Below, in pieces: positions 22,293-32,985 of a stretch of 64,000 nt of DNA (position 1 is the first letter of the stretch; every line of letters starts with the position of its first letter). This DNA comes from Monodelphis domestica (lineage: Eukaryota; Chordata; Mammalia; Didelphimorphia; Didelphidae). Both the position numbers and the translations under genes were made by a program. The notes under the pieces were generated by a model. That model ran no database searches. It had not been told where the DNA came from and was given only the letters and a program-made list of their open reading frames with translations. The DNA lies in NCBI RefSeq assembly GCF_027887165.1, contig NC_077230.1, positions 35,167,351 to 35,231,350 on the forward strand. The letters run 5' to 3'.

Positions 22293-24154
22293 GGGGCTTC
22301 CGTCCCGGCTCCTGCCGCGGCGGCTCCACCGCAGGCCCAGTTGCGGGCTCCAACCCAGGGTCCCGGGACGCTCTCGAGGGGACATGCTGAGGCGGACTCT
22401 GGAAAACCGGGACGCCCAGACCAAACAGCTGCAGGATGCGGTCTCCAACGTGGAGAAGCACTTTGGGGAGCTGTGCCAGATCTTCGCGGCGTACGTGCGT
22501 AAAACGGCCCGGCTTCCAGACAAGCCAACCTCCTGGTGAATGAAATCAATGCTTATGCTGCCACCGAGACGCCCAACCTGAAGCACGGCCTGAAGGACTT
22601 TGCTGATGAGTTTACCAAACTTCAGGATTATAGGCAAGCTGAGGTTGAAAGACTTGAAGCCAAAGTAGTTGAACTTTGAAAAGTTATGGAACTATTGTGA
22701 AAATGAAACGGGATGATCTCAAAGCAACTTTAACAGCAAAGAGTCGAGAAGCTAAGCAGTTAACTCAACTAGAAAGGACGCATCAACGGAATCCATCAGA
22801 TCGGCATGTCATAGTATCCTTTCAATTTTGAAGAAAAAATTATTTTGTCATTTAGTTGATAAAAAGGCAGAAACAGAATTACAGAGAGCTACAATGGATG
22901 CCACCAGAACAAGTCGGCACCTGGAAGAAACAATTGACAATTTTGAAAAGCAAAAAATAAAGGACATAAAGAATATATTTTCAGAATTTATAACTATTGA
23001 AATGCTGTTCCATGGTAAAGCTTTAGAAGTCTACACTGCTGCCTACCAAAATATACAGAAGATTGATGAAGAAGAAGATCTAGAGATTTTTCAGAGCTCT
23101 CTCTATCCACCTGACTATTCAACTTGTTTAGATATTGTTCGAGCAAATTCAAAATCTCCTCTTCAGAAATCTATTTCTATCAAGTGTATATCCGGATCAG
23201 GACAGCAGATTCCTACCACTCGGATAAGAAAAGATCACCAAGATGACGATGAAGAGGATGATGAATTGGACGTTACAGAAGAAGAAAATTAATTTTATAT
23301 GTGCTTTTAACAGTTCCCCTCAAAATCATCAACTTCAGCTTATTAAATGTGTCAATTGCCCAAAAAAGGCAATAAGAAATTAACATGTCTATATGTATAC
23401 ATATATGCACTATTAACAGGTATTTCAAAAGAATCTATTGGTTTTTTAAAGTAAATGGTTTTTGAGGAATTAACTTCAGAATGGAATGTGATTAAAGGAA
23501 ATTTCTGTAGCCCCAAAATTAAGTAGCTAAAATGAAAAACATGCCATTAGCTTTGTTCTGTTACCAAGGTTATGGTATTTGTTTAAATATAAATTTCATT
23601 TTTAAAGAATTTCAAAATAATTATCGTGAGAGCTGTCTTTAAGCCATTGTCATATCACACAAATAAATGTGACAGTGGCCAAAAAAGAACTATTATCTTC
23701 TCTTGGTTCCCTATGTAAGCTAAGTTTCCATGCCTTCATTTCTTAAAAATCAGTTAAAATTCCTTCAAAATCATTGACAAGCATTGTTCCATAAAGTACT
23801 TAAATAAGGTTGTTTTACTTCCTTATCAATTTCAAAAATTGGGGAGTTTTATTTGCCAGGTCACATCTACCTAGTTAACGCCTTTAAATAGTCCAATGGG
23901 GCTAAATGAGCAAAAGAAATTAGAAGACCAAGGAAACTGGTCATATTTATATATTCCATTTTTAACAATGGAAGAAGGTTGTTAAAGGGTGAAAAAATAT
24001 AGTAGTCCTCATGAACTTAAAATCAAAATGTTGACAATGTGTGATGCAGACTTTGGAAAACCTATTTTGAGATGCTATTTTCCCATAGAGAAATGAGGCA
24101 CAGGCTGCTAATAAAAGAAATTCTGAAATTGTATTAGAATTTCTAAACACTAAA

Positions 24155-24198
<44 letters not shown>

Positions 24199-24427
24199 AC
24201 ACATTCTTGTACCTGGAAATATCAAGTTGGAGACATTTGAATCATAGAATGTTAGCATGTCTGACATTTTTTTCATTTCCAGGATTTCCTTCTGGGAAAA
24301 CATTTGTAATCTTATTTCATTGATCCAGACAAGCATATTTTACTAACTGTGAAATTTATTTCCTTTGGAATACTAGAAAAATTACTATTCACAACACATA
24401 AAAATAAAGACTTTACAGAAAAAAAAA
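22293..24427 (+). pseudogene. CIBAR1P: Processed pseudogene of CIBAR1 (FAM92A)
   Basis: An intronless copy of the mRNA for a BAR-domain protein that acts at the ciliary base. It has a GC-rich 5' UTR, ATG at 22384 (MLRRTLENRDAQTKQLQDAV), a stop at 23290-23292 after the acidic tail DDDEEDDELDVTEEEN, a 3' UTR with AATAAA at 24403-24408, a poly(A) tract at 24419-24427 and a perfect 16-bp target duplication. A base is lost near 22527 (in RLRDKADLL) and another near 22672. About 50 extra bases (22815-22866) replace the Ser-Gln junction before AETELQRATMDATRT. The 154-aa frame from 22828 is only the C-terminal remnant. L1 proteins made it, in trans. Confidence 0.93.
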
Positions 24428-24443
24428 AAGAAACGTGTCTCTG
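24428..24443 (+). repeat. Right target-site duplication of the CIBAR1 retrocopy
   Basis: aagaaacgtgtctctg, identical to 22277-22292. Confidence 0.9.
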
Positions 24444-24615
24444 ACAATTGCTAGTTGTGAAATGCTGGACAAGTCACTTAACCCTGTTTGCCCCAATTTC
24501 CTCTTCTGTAATGAAGAGATAGCTGGAGAAGAAACTGGAACACTACTACATTAGCTTCACTAGGAAAATTCCAACTCAAGTCATAAAGAGTCAGATACAA
24601 CTGACTGACAAAACA
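24444..24615 (+). mobile_element. SINE 3' portion
   Basis: It contains 'ggacaagtcacttaaccct', then 'tggagaagaaactggaac' and 'aaagagtcagatacaactga', the tail of a common marsupial core-SINE. The tRNA-like head is missing. Confidence 0.7.
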
Positions 24616-24785
24616 AGAAGGATCAATGGTCAATTAGAGGAACAGATTAGGTGTAGAAAATGCTGAATAAAAAAGGACCTTGTAAAATGTACCTTTGATA
24701 AACTCAAAGTCCTTAGACTGTGCTAGAATTAGGAATTATTTTTTAAACTGTTGGGAAAATTAGAAATGCTTTGAGACGACTTTTT
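24616..24785 (+). mobile_element. Old L1 ORF2 fragment, sense
   Basis: It aligns with 'cagtggaataga' to 'tgggaaaattgg' of L1#2, for example 'tttgataaactcaaag' and 'ctgttgggaaaattag'. It is probably the 3' continuation of the fragment at 21240-21475. Confidence 0.6.
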
Positions 24786-25025
24786 ATATAAGTTGTCTTT
24801 TATTGTGAATATATGAACCCACAAATGATCCATAAATAAACTTTGGGGTTCTGTGATCTTGAAAGAGAGAAAAAATGCATGTTTTTTTAATAACATTTCA
24901 TTCAAATTTAACAAATTCCAATAACAATTTTTATAATACACTTTGATATCTGGTATGGTTAGATCATCTTCCATCATAGTATTTTTCATTATTTCCATTG
25001 ATATTCTTGACCTTGTTTAGTGAAA
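24786..25025 (-). mobile_element. Old L1 ORF2 fragment, antisense
   Basis: Read on the minus strand: MEIMKNTMMEDDLTIPDIKV, then YYKNCY, matching the REIMKKN and [12 protein letters not shown] region of L1#2 ORF2. Confidence 0.75.
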
Positions 25026-25167
25026 AATAATATGATGGAAGATGATCATTCCAGTGCAAAGCTAGAGTGACCAGGCCAACTGTACTGGGAGGAAATTTTA
25101 TTCTTACTGTTGCTTCAGATGTTTTAGGCTTTCATTATTATTACTATTATTATTTTTGTATTTATAG

Positions 25168-25288
25168 GTGACAACGAACTGGGGCTTTGTACTTGTATCT
25201 TCTTTGATCCAGCAGATGAGGATGGAAAGGAACCAGGGGTTTTTATAACTGAAATTATTGAAGGAGGTGCAGTTCACAAACTTGGATG
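25168..25288 (+). CDS. PDZ-SAM gene exon b (PDZ core)
   Basis: It encodes GDNELGLCTCIFFDPADEDG, then KEPGVFITEIIEGGAVHKLG. ELGLCTC takes the place of the carboxylate-binding GLGF loop, and GVFITEIIEGGAV is a standard PDZ strand-helix. The acceptor is tttatag and the donor gtgagt. It enters in phase 1 and leaves in phase 2. Confidence 0.85.
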
Positions 25289-27019
25289 GTGAGTTTGGTT
25301 TTGTAATTTTATAAGAATTGACTTTGTAGGGAGGATTTAACTTCATTCTAAAAAGGGTTAATATTGTAAACATGGAAAGTGACTACACAAATAAAATCTC
25401 TGAAAAATACAGAAATATCAACTTTAAAAATATTGTCATGACCAAGCTAGTAAGGAAATGGAATTGGCTTGGAAACAAAGATTCTATAATTCCACTCCAA
25501 CTAGGTCTGTAAACTATGACTTTATTCTTGATCATTGAGAAGGTCTTTAATAATTGCCATAATGAGCCCATTGTAAACATGTGCCCAGCTATTTCCAAAT
25601 CAGGTCAAATTAACAAGTATTTATAAATCTATACCATTCCAGAACCTGTGCTCTCCATGAAGGGATATAAAGAAAGTGGGAAAATAGTTCTTGATTTGGA
25701 GAAATGAAAAACTGAATTGACTAGGCAACAAACAAATTACTATTGTGTGCAGAAAAGATCTATACTAAATAAATGTGAGAAAATCTGGGTGTGGGGGATA
25801 CTTTGGTTGTATTAGAAAAAATGGTATCCATGAGACACTGGCAACTATCTTCAGAGATTATTGAAATTTGACTATACAATAAAATAATTCCTGAATTGAG
25901 AGAGGGCTTCCTAGATATAGGAATGTAGGAATATACATTTAAAATATTACTATAAACTGCCCAAAGTGAATCCTTGAGAAAGGAAAAAAATAAGAAATGC
26001 AAATAGGTTGCCAAATCATAACTTTAACCTTGTAAGAATTTACTATGCAACTGAGGTCAAATGGTACCCTCTATGTCCTTGCTCATGATGTAATTTTGGA
26101 CTTTAAAATGGAATTCTTCCTGAGATGACACTTTGTTACATAGAACTGAAAGCAAAAAACGCCATCAGGCTTTCTGTTTCTAAGCCTGAGGCTCATTACT
26201 TCTTCATCCCCAACTCACTTAGCCCAGATGGTTTTAGAATTTTTTCCTGCTTCCTAGATTGTAACAGAATTGATTTCATTAGCTGCCCATCCTGAATATC
26301 CCAAATAAATGGTGGAAATTTTCTCCTCTTAACCTCCCAAAGTTGTTTTCTTTTCCTCAGTTTCTATGATGACATTTATCTGTTTATTATCACCCAAGGT
26401 CTCTACAATAAAAGTATCAACTAGAAGTTTCCTTCTGAATTATCGTCTCCTTACTCAGTCTTCAGTCAGTGGGGCATTGTCTGATACCTCAGAAGAATCA
26501 TTTGTTTTAGTTTCTGCAGATCCTATTGACTTTCTGAAGAATATTAAAATTGAAATAATACTCTGATAATTGTTTGGAGGAGGGCATCTGTGTTTGTGGA
26601 TGATTTCTCTTGCATCCTTCTCACTGTGTTTTCCAAGATCTGCCAAAGTCCCTTCCTTTTTCAATCTCATTTCATTATTGAGACTTAGCCAGCTGGAAAG
26701 GCTTGGAGTACAGACCCAGTTATGAACACTAATCATCCTTGAAGCCCACTTAAAAAAAATCCAGGGAAGAATCCCCAGACAGGCTGCAGGGTGATGAAAT
26801 TATTGAGACATACCAGCCCTCTAAATCTTCTGATTAATTTGTAGAGAAGTGGTGACTGAAAAATTTGTAAGTGGCAGCCATTATACTAATGGTATGATGA
26901 GTCATTGAAGTCTATCTCTTAAATTAGTACCATATCTTCTAATCATACACATGCATTGGGCTTTTAGGTCATAAATATCTTCAATGTAATTTTAATTACT
27001 ATGCAATTCTATTTTTCAG
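25289..27019 (+). other. Intron b-c
   Basis: No convincing gene or mobile element recognised in 1.7 kb. Short frames at 25383-26736 lack coding character. Confidence 0.5.
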
Positions 27020-27114
27020 TATCCGTGTATTTGACCAGATTATTAAAATAGGTGACATCAATCTAATTGGATTGGATGAAGCAGAAATCGTCTCTACTTT
27101 TAAAAAAATGGACA
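27020..27114 (+). CDS. PDZ-SAM gene exon c (PDZ, with phase error at the donor)
   Basis: It encodes IRVFDQIIKIGDINLIGLDE, then AEIVSTFKKMD. IRVFDQIIKIGDINL is the PDZ segment usually ending in a GDxIxxVNG-like turn. The acceptor is tttttcag. The sequence 'gaca/gtaagt' leaves 95 nt, but the frame of exon d needs 96. An ancestral 'gacag/gtaagt' with one G lost explains it. Confidence 0.8.
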
Positions 27115-27575
27115 GTAAGTAAATTTTCCCATATTTCTTTTAAGATGCAGAGATTGCTAGATCATTGTTTTTGACTTGGAAATTTCCTAAGCAATGTGTT
27201 CAAACAGAAAAATTGGGGAGAAAGAAAGCCTAATTAACATTTTTAAATAATTTCTCTTTTTGTCTTCTTTTGCTAGGAAATGACCCTCTTTTTTTCTGTT
27301 CAGCAGTTCACAAGACGTTTTAGGATTCATTTGCACCTTCCTTTCTGAATACTCTATCACATCTCAAGCAAACCCTTGATTTTCATTTGCATTCATTTTT
27401 AGTTAATGAATTTTTATTTTCTTGCCAAATAATGCTCCTTGAAGCTGAAGAGATTTTTTTGTTTTGTTTTGTTTTTGTAAGAATGAAAGCTTAGCTGAAT
27501 TTCCCCATTCCATTTTTTGCATGGCTATGTCTTTATCCAAAGTACATAAATTAAATGTGGATGTTTTGTACCTAG
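27115..27575 (+). other. Intron c-d
   Basis: AT-rich, nothing recognised. Confidence 0.45.
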
Positions 27576-27681
27576 GATTGAAATTGGCCGCGAACCACCT
27601 GAAGTCAAGTCAGAACTTATAGTACGCCTCAAGTTGTCAGAGGAAAGGAAGAAATATTTTATGAATTCACTCATAGTACAG
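27576..27681 (+). CDS. PDZ-SAM gene exon d (end of PDZ)
   Basis: It encodes IEIGREPPEVKSELIVRLKL, then SEERKKYFMNSLIVQ. SELIVRLKL is the last PDZ strand. The acceptor is gtacctag and the donor gtatta. In the open frame the first G completes a codon begun by two bases of exon c, but exon c supplies only one. With the present splice sites TAG arises within the exon. Confidence 0.75.
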
Positions 27682-29477
27682 GTATTATGTGAACCAAATA
27701 AAAAAATGCAGAAACTCAAAATTCTTTCTTTTTTATCATAACAATATTAAAATAAAAATTTTGTTCTTTAAAAAGTTTCCTTTCCTACTCTTGAGTAACT
27801 TCATCTTAATTTATTACATACTTTTTTATTGTTGCTCTTTTATGCAATTTTATCAATGTCTCTGAGATTTACATTCTAATCTTCTCTGATGCACTCCAAC
27901 CTTCACCACTGAATTATCATTTGTAGTATAGAGAATGAATTAAGCAAAACTGAACAATAAATACACAACTGAATCTGATAGTTTTTGCTCCTTTCTGAAC
28001 AAAGGAGATATATATGTGTGCATGTGTATGTATATTTTTATATCTCTAGCTTTTGTCCCAGACTAAGATTTTCCATTACAATTAGTCAGAGGATGGCAAC
28101 ATTTTAATGCTGCTTTAATTTACCTTAGTTTTAAAGAGCCTTCTGTTTCTGCTTACTTTACATTATTTAATGTGGGGTTTTTTAATGTCTCATAGAATTC
28201 TTATTGTTAATTTCAAAAACTTAATAATATCTCATTATATAATATATCACAGCATTTGTTCAGGTCTTCCCAAATTAACAGACACTTTGTATTCAGACAA
28301 AGAATATGTGAGTGTATCCATATTCCCTTGATTTCCTGCCTTTGATGACTTTGGGGTTTCTCTTCTATTCTAGTTGCATTGATTTTGTTCATGTTAAATC
28401 TTTCTTAGTAGTGCAAAATTTCTATTTTTTCTTTTATTATGATCACTAACCCCCTAGTTTTTTACCATCAATATGCCTCACAAATAGAGGTCTAAGATGT
28501 CTCATTCCTGTTGTTTTTCTAATTTTGAATGCTGTATGGATATTGGTTGATATTAAGGTTGTATATGCAACTTGAATTCATGATGGTAAATTATATACTC
28601 TTTCATATTCAAACTTTCATCTGTATCACCTGACTTCCAGTTTTTCTCAGGCCTTCCAGAATACAGAATCCTTCCTCTCTCATTTTTGTTTTTGGGTTTT
28701 TGAACTCCTGGATTGCTGAGTTAATTATCTTCTGGGACTTACTTATGGTAGAATATTTTATGAACTTTTAATTATTGTCAAGTAATCTTGAATAATTTTA
28801 TTAATTTTGAAGGTTCAGTTTGAGGACCTGTTAATTTTAGACCTCTTTTATTATTCTTGTTTTTAACATTTCCATTAAGATTCCTTTTCACAACAATCTC
28901 TGACCAACAATCTTTTATTTTATGTCTTTCTGTATCCTGTCTCTAAGGCTTTCCCCAAAATGCTGGTCTACCAATTTGTAAGCCGCTGGAGGTGAAGGAA
29001 TGTTTTATCTTTATATCCCCAGGACAACACACGGGCTTGCACTTTTTAGATGCTTAAGAAGTTATGATTGAATTAGTTGCTCATGTTGTTATGCTGATGC
29101 ATAAGCAGGCTCTTGCTTTTTATTCTGTGCTATTTAGCTAGATGTTTTGGCAAACTCTTTAAAATGTTTTACTATAATTTTGAAATGACCATCTGTCCTC
29201 TAATAATGATAATGTCTTTGGAAGAAAGATCAAAGTATATATTTAATCTTTCAAAGTGTGTATATGGGTATATTGGTATATATTTCATTTTGCAAAAAGT
29301 ATAAAAGTATTTACTACTGCCTCCTTAAAACCTCTTTCCTATCCAATTATGAAATCTTTAAACATTAGCACATTAGGAGAGTGGATTTTGTTTGTTTATT
29401 TTAAGCATGTTCTTGAGATTTCTTAGCTTTAGGCCTATATTGTAATTACACTTTCTAAACATTTTCTCCATTTAAAG
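27682..29477 (+). other. Intron d-e
   Basis: T-rich sequence of 1.8 kb. Parts near 28080-28900 look like old antisense repeats, but I cannot assign a family. No gene recognised. Confidence 0.4.
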
Positions 29478-29558
29478 GAAAAAATTGGAGATATCACTAT
29501 TGTGAGAGGACAAGCAAGTATTTGTACAACTTCAAGAGAACCATGGTACTGGATGGCC

Positions 29559-29560
<2 letters not shown>
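29478..29560 (+). CDS. PDZ-SAM gene exon e
   Basis: It encodes EKIGDITIVRGQASICTTSR, then EPWYWMA, with an acceptor ending in tttaaag. The donor gtatatat is the first unit of a long TA microsatellite. Phase 0 in, phase 2 out. No domain recognised. Confidence 0.75.
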
Positions 29561-29636
<76 letters not shown>

Positions 29637-29700
29637 TTTATATTATATATATATATATATAATATATATTTATATTATATATATATATATGTATATATAT
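29561..29700 (+). repeat. (TA)n microsatellite starting at the splice donor
   Basis: Mostly TA/AT units with 'aatatatatttatat' interruptions. It begins at the donor of exon e. Confidence 0.95.
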
Positions 29701-30049
29701 TAGCTTTTATTGAGTATGTAAACTACTGGTTTTTTAGACAAAACTTAGTGAAAGATTAATAATAAAATAACAATATGCTTTTGCCTCTAGATTCCATTTA
29801 CTGGGAAGATTTCCAAATTGGAGACTCAATTTTGAAAAAATATTTATATTCAGTGGGTTTTTTGGATAATATCTTCCTGATGAGGAATGGCCTAATCATT
29901 TCTGGCTCATAAATATATAGAATGAAATAATATAATGCATTAAAATAAGTAAATATCAGGAATAGAAGAAATCTGGAAACATCTTGATAAACTTTGATGT
30001 AAAGCAAATAGAACAGATTAAAAACAAAAACAAAAAGAATGTTTTTTTT

Positions 30050-30235
30050 AAACTTTAGCTTCTGTCCTATAATTGAAGCTAAGTGTCAGTTCCAAAGCAT
30101 AAGAGCAGTAAGAGCTAGGCATTGGGGTCAAATGACCAGCCCAGGGTCACATAGCAAAGAAGTACCTGAGGACAGATTTGAATGCAAGACCTCTCATCTC
30201 CAGGATCTCTCTATCCACTCAGCCAATTAACTGTT
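30050..30235 (-). mobile_element. tRNA-derived SINE, minus strand
   Basis: It contains 'agagcagtaagagctaggca', 'agcccagggtcacatagca' and 'ctatccactcagcca', the reverse of the SINE seen at 43053. Confidence 0.8.
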
Positions 30236-30802
30236 CATGAGAATATATTTTTTGTGAATTAAGACAAAAAAGGTCTAGAGAGAGCAATGGATAAGCAAAA
30301 AAATGTTAGGCAGAATAATAGATTTAAAAATGTTATTTTAGAGTGTTTCACTGACTCCCTATTATGTAAATTCATGTTAATCTAATCAATATCTTTCTGA
30401 TATACTGAATCATTTTAAGCTAATATTTTTGTCTTTTAGATATATTCTATTATATTGATTTTTGTATCTGTACCTTTCCCCTCTTACTGTACTGAAGAAC
30501 ATCATTGTGAAAGCCCATAAACACCTTTTTCAGTGGCAAAATCATAACTCATTAGGGGTGTGCACATTTGTCACATAGATAATGATGGATGGACTTCATC
30601 AAAACTGATTACAACTTGTATACAATCTTTAGAGAATTTAATGAGCTAAGAATTTCAATTTCAATTTTAAGAGGTCTTCAGAAATTACTTTAGATATCTA
30701 GTAGATTTCTGTAATGATTTTTAAAGTATATATGTATACATACTGTAAACCTTAACATTTCTTAGACTTATAAATGTTGGAAATTCCACCATTGGGAAAT
30801 TT
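30236..30802 (+). other. Intron e-f, no feature recognised
   Basis: AT-rich, and no coding or repeat signature that I can name. Confidence 0.4.
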
Positions 30803-30807
30803 CATAC
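30803..30807 (+). repeat. Left target-site duplication of solo LTR 1
   Basis: catac, repeated at 31712-31716. Confidence 0.6.
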
Positions 30808-31492
30808 TTGAAAAATTTCCCACTGATAGTCTATTGGAATGTGAATCCCCCTTGGCATGGGAGGGTCCTTCTCCTACCTACTTAAGATTACTTTAGGATA
30901 GAAACCTTTTGCTGAAGAATGGAAAGGGCTTTGACCTATGCTTAAGCATAGAACACAAAGTTCTTTGAGTCATGTTTGATTTTAGAATTGATACAATAGA
31001 GATACTTGGAATGACAGAACCAGGTCTTGGAACTTACAATCTCCACCCTACTCAGTCCTAACAGGATTTACGAAGGGCTGCAGCAAAGGATCAAAATTTA
31101 ATTATTTGAGAATATGACCTTCAACAGATATGTGCAAAGGGGCAGACCTCTGGGCGGTCCTGGGTTAAGCTAGAGCCACCATTGGCACAGGGAAGACATG
31201 GACAGTGATTGGTAGATGTGAGAACTGAGGGGAGGGAAGTTGAATGGTTTCCTTAAAGATAGCAAGGTCTGAGGACTGGGAGAGGTTCGAGAAGTTTTGC
31301 TCTGAGAGGATGCTCTGAGAGGAGGGCTTGCTCTGAAGGAGGCTGGAGGTGGAGGCCTCTGAGACTGTTTCTCCATTTGGTCACATGAGTGATAGGGACT
31401 GATCTCTTTTCTTTGCCTTAGCTATCTAAGGGCTTGGGCCTTTTGGCTCAGCCTAAACAGAGGGGGTATTTAAGCCCTATTCCCTTCTCTCC

Positions 31493-31569
<77 letters not shown>

Positions 31570-31711
31570 ACCTTTCTTCCTCATGTTTGTAATTAAACTC
31601 CATAAAAGGTTGACTGCTGACTTGAGTTTTCATTTATGAATTACATAGCTGAATTCCTTGGCGACCTTAAGTTAATATATATCAGTCTTTTAAAGTGATT
31701 TCCTTGTCACA
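30808..31711 (+). mobile_element. Solo LTR 1 of an endogenous retrovirus, plus strand
   Basis: A 904-bp unit from TTGAAAAATTTCCC to CCTTGTCACA, flanked by catac. The same unit occurs reversed at 43142-44798, which fixes both ends. A TATA-like 'gtatttaagccc' near 31470 and a long CT tract lie before the 3' third. No retroviral genes accompany it, so it is a recombined solo LTR. Confidence 0.8.
31497..31566 (+). repeat. (CT)n tract inside solo LTR 1
   Basis: About 35 CT units. The reversed LTR copy has only a short 'gagagagag' tract at the same place (near 43293-43315), so the tract expanded here. Confidence 0.9.
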
Positions 31712-31989
31712 CATACATATATATTTTTAAAAATGTTGAACTAAAAGGTAGAGAACCAAATATATATTCCTACTTAAAGTATAAAGCAGGAAGCCAAAAA
31801 GAGCTTCTGTGCATGCATAATAAATTATACTCTGCAGTTTAATCTAATTCTACCAAAACAATAGAGATTTCTTGGTGATTTTCATCTGTATTTGTATTGT
31901 AATTTGTAGCATTGCTCATTTTATACCCTCTAAAATTGTGATTGATCATTAAATAATTAGAGTTTACTCTGGAATTGTGTCTGATTATC

Positions 31990-32640
31990 AGAGTTCTTAA
32001 ATCTTTCAGATTTGTTTTTCTTCATGGTGTGAATATGAAAAAACCCTCATGATAGTGTCAAATTTCTTCATGCAAATATGATAATTTTTTTTCTGGTTCA
32101 TAATAGTTTGGCTCTGTTCTCTTTGTATCAGTTCATAGAAGTCTGGCCAGGTTACTCTAGTTCCATTCTGGAAATTATTTCTTTTTGTGCATAATTTGTT
32201 CAGCCATTTCCCAGTAAAACCAATCCAAACCAAACCAAACCAAAACAAAACAAAACAAAAACAAAACAAAACAAAACAAAACATCCTATTAATCCCCAGT
32301 TCCTTGCCTCTGCAGAATAAGAAAGGAAGTATCCAATAATTGTTTTGGTACCTTTGGGTCCTATCTTTTCATTTGCATTTTTTAATTTCTTTGGGATATT
32401 GCTCAAAGTTTAATGACAGTTTAATGAGGCCTAGGACCAAATTACTTTCTTGAATATCTAGAAAAACCTAAAGTTCCACAACCACGAATACTCTTGTTTC
32501 TCATACCCCAATAATTGTCATTTTAGTTGTAATCATCTTTGTCAATCTGGTATGAAGTAACAGCTTAGAACTGGTTAAATTTACATTTCTCTAGTTACTA
32601 GTGATTTTGGACCATTTAGGATTGATTTCCCCCCTTGAAA
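31990..32640 (-). mobile_element. Old L1 3' fragment, antisense
   Basis: On the minus strand it resembles the 3' end of L1 ORF2 and its 3' UTR. Examples are the complements of 'tttgttcagccatttcccag' and 'taaatttacatttctctag'. Heavily diverged. Confidence 0.6.
32222..32281 (+). repeat. (CAAAA)n/(CCAAA)n simple repeat
   Basis: Twelve or so pentamers. They produce the minus-strand FCFVLF-type frames at 32006-32406, which are not genes. Confidence 0.9.
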
Positions 32641-32699
32641 AAGGTGCATTAGTTTCCATAGCCTTTGACTTTTTTTTGACTGTCATTTAATTGGAAGAT

Positions 32700-32880
32700 G
32701 CCTCATAGTTCAAGGTTTACATTTGATCAGTATAGTAAATGGAAGGTCAGAAAGGCTAAGTGACTTGCCCAAGTAAATACAACTAATTAGTAGAAACATA
32801 CAACTAGGTTCTAGAACTAGAACTTGAGTCCAAATCTCTTTAATTCCAAGATGGTTTGATTGCCAGTTGTATGAAACTGC
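32700..32880 (-). mobile_element. MIR-like SINE, minus strand
   Basis: 'ggtcagaaaggctaagtgac' followed by 'ttgcccaagtaaatac' is the MIR core in reverse. Confidence 0.6.
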
Positions 32881-32897
32881 TACCTTTTCTTCCACAG

Positions 32898-32985
32898 TAA
32901 CCTGAAATTTGTTATTGGGGCACTGAAAATATTAATAGAAGAAGATCAGGGATGTAGAAAAGACTTCCGAGCTATCTTTGAGCAG
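32898..32985 (+). CDS. PDZ-SAM gene exon f
   Basis: It encodes NLKFVIGALKILIEEDQGCR, then KDFRAIFEQ. It appears helical. The acceptor is ttccacag and the donor gtaaga. Phase 2 in, phase 0 out. Confidence 0.8.

Noticed and set aside
22828..23292. 154-aa frame as a functional gene
   Set aside because: It is the C-terminal remnant of the CIBAR1 retrocopy, which has upstream frameshifts, a poly(A) tract and target duplications.
30808..31711. Complete endogenous retrovirus between LTR 1 and LTR 2
   Set aside because: The two LTRs are in opposite orientation, 12 kb apart, with host exons between them and no retroviral genes.
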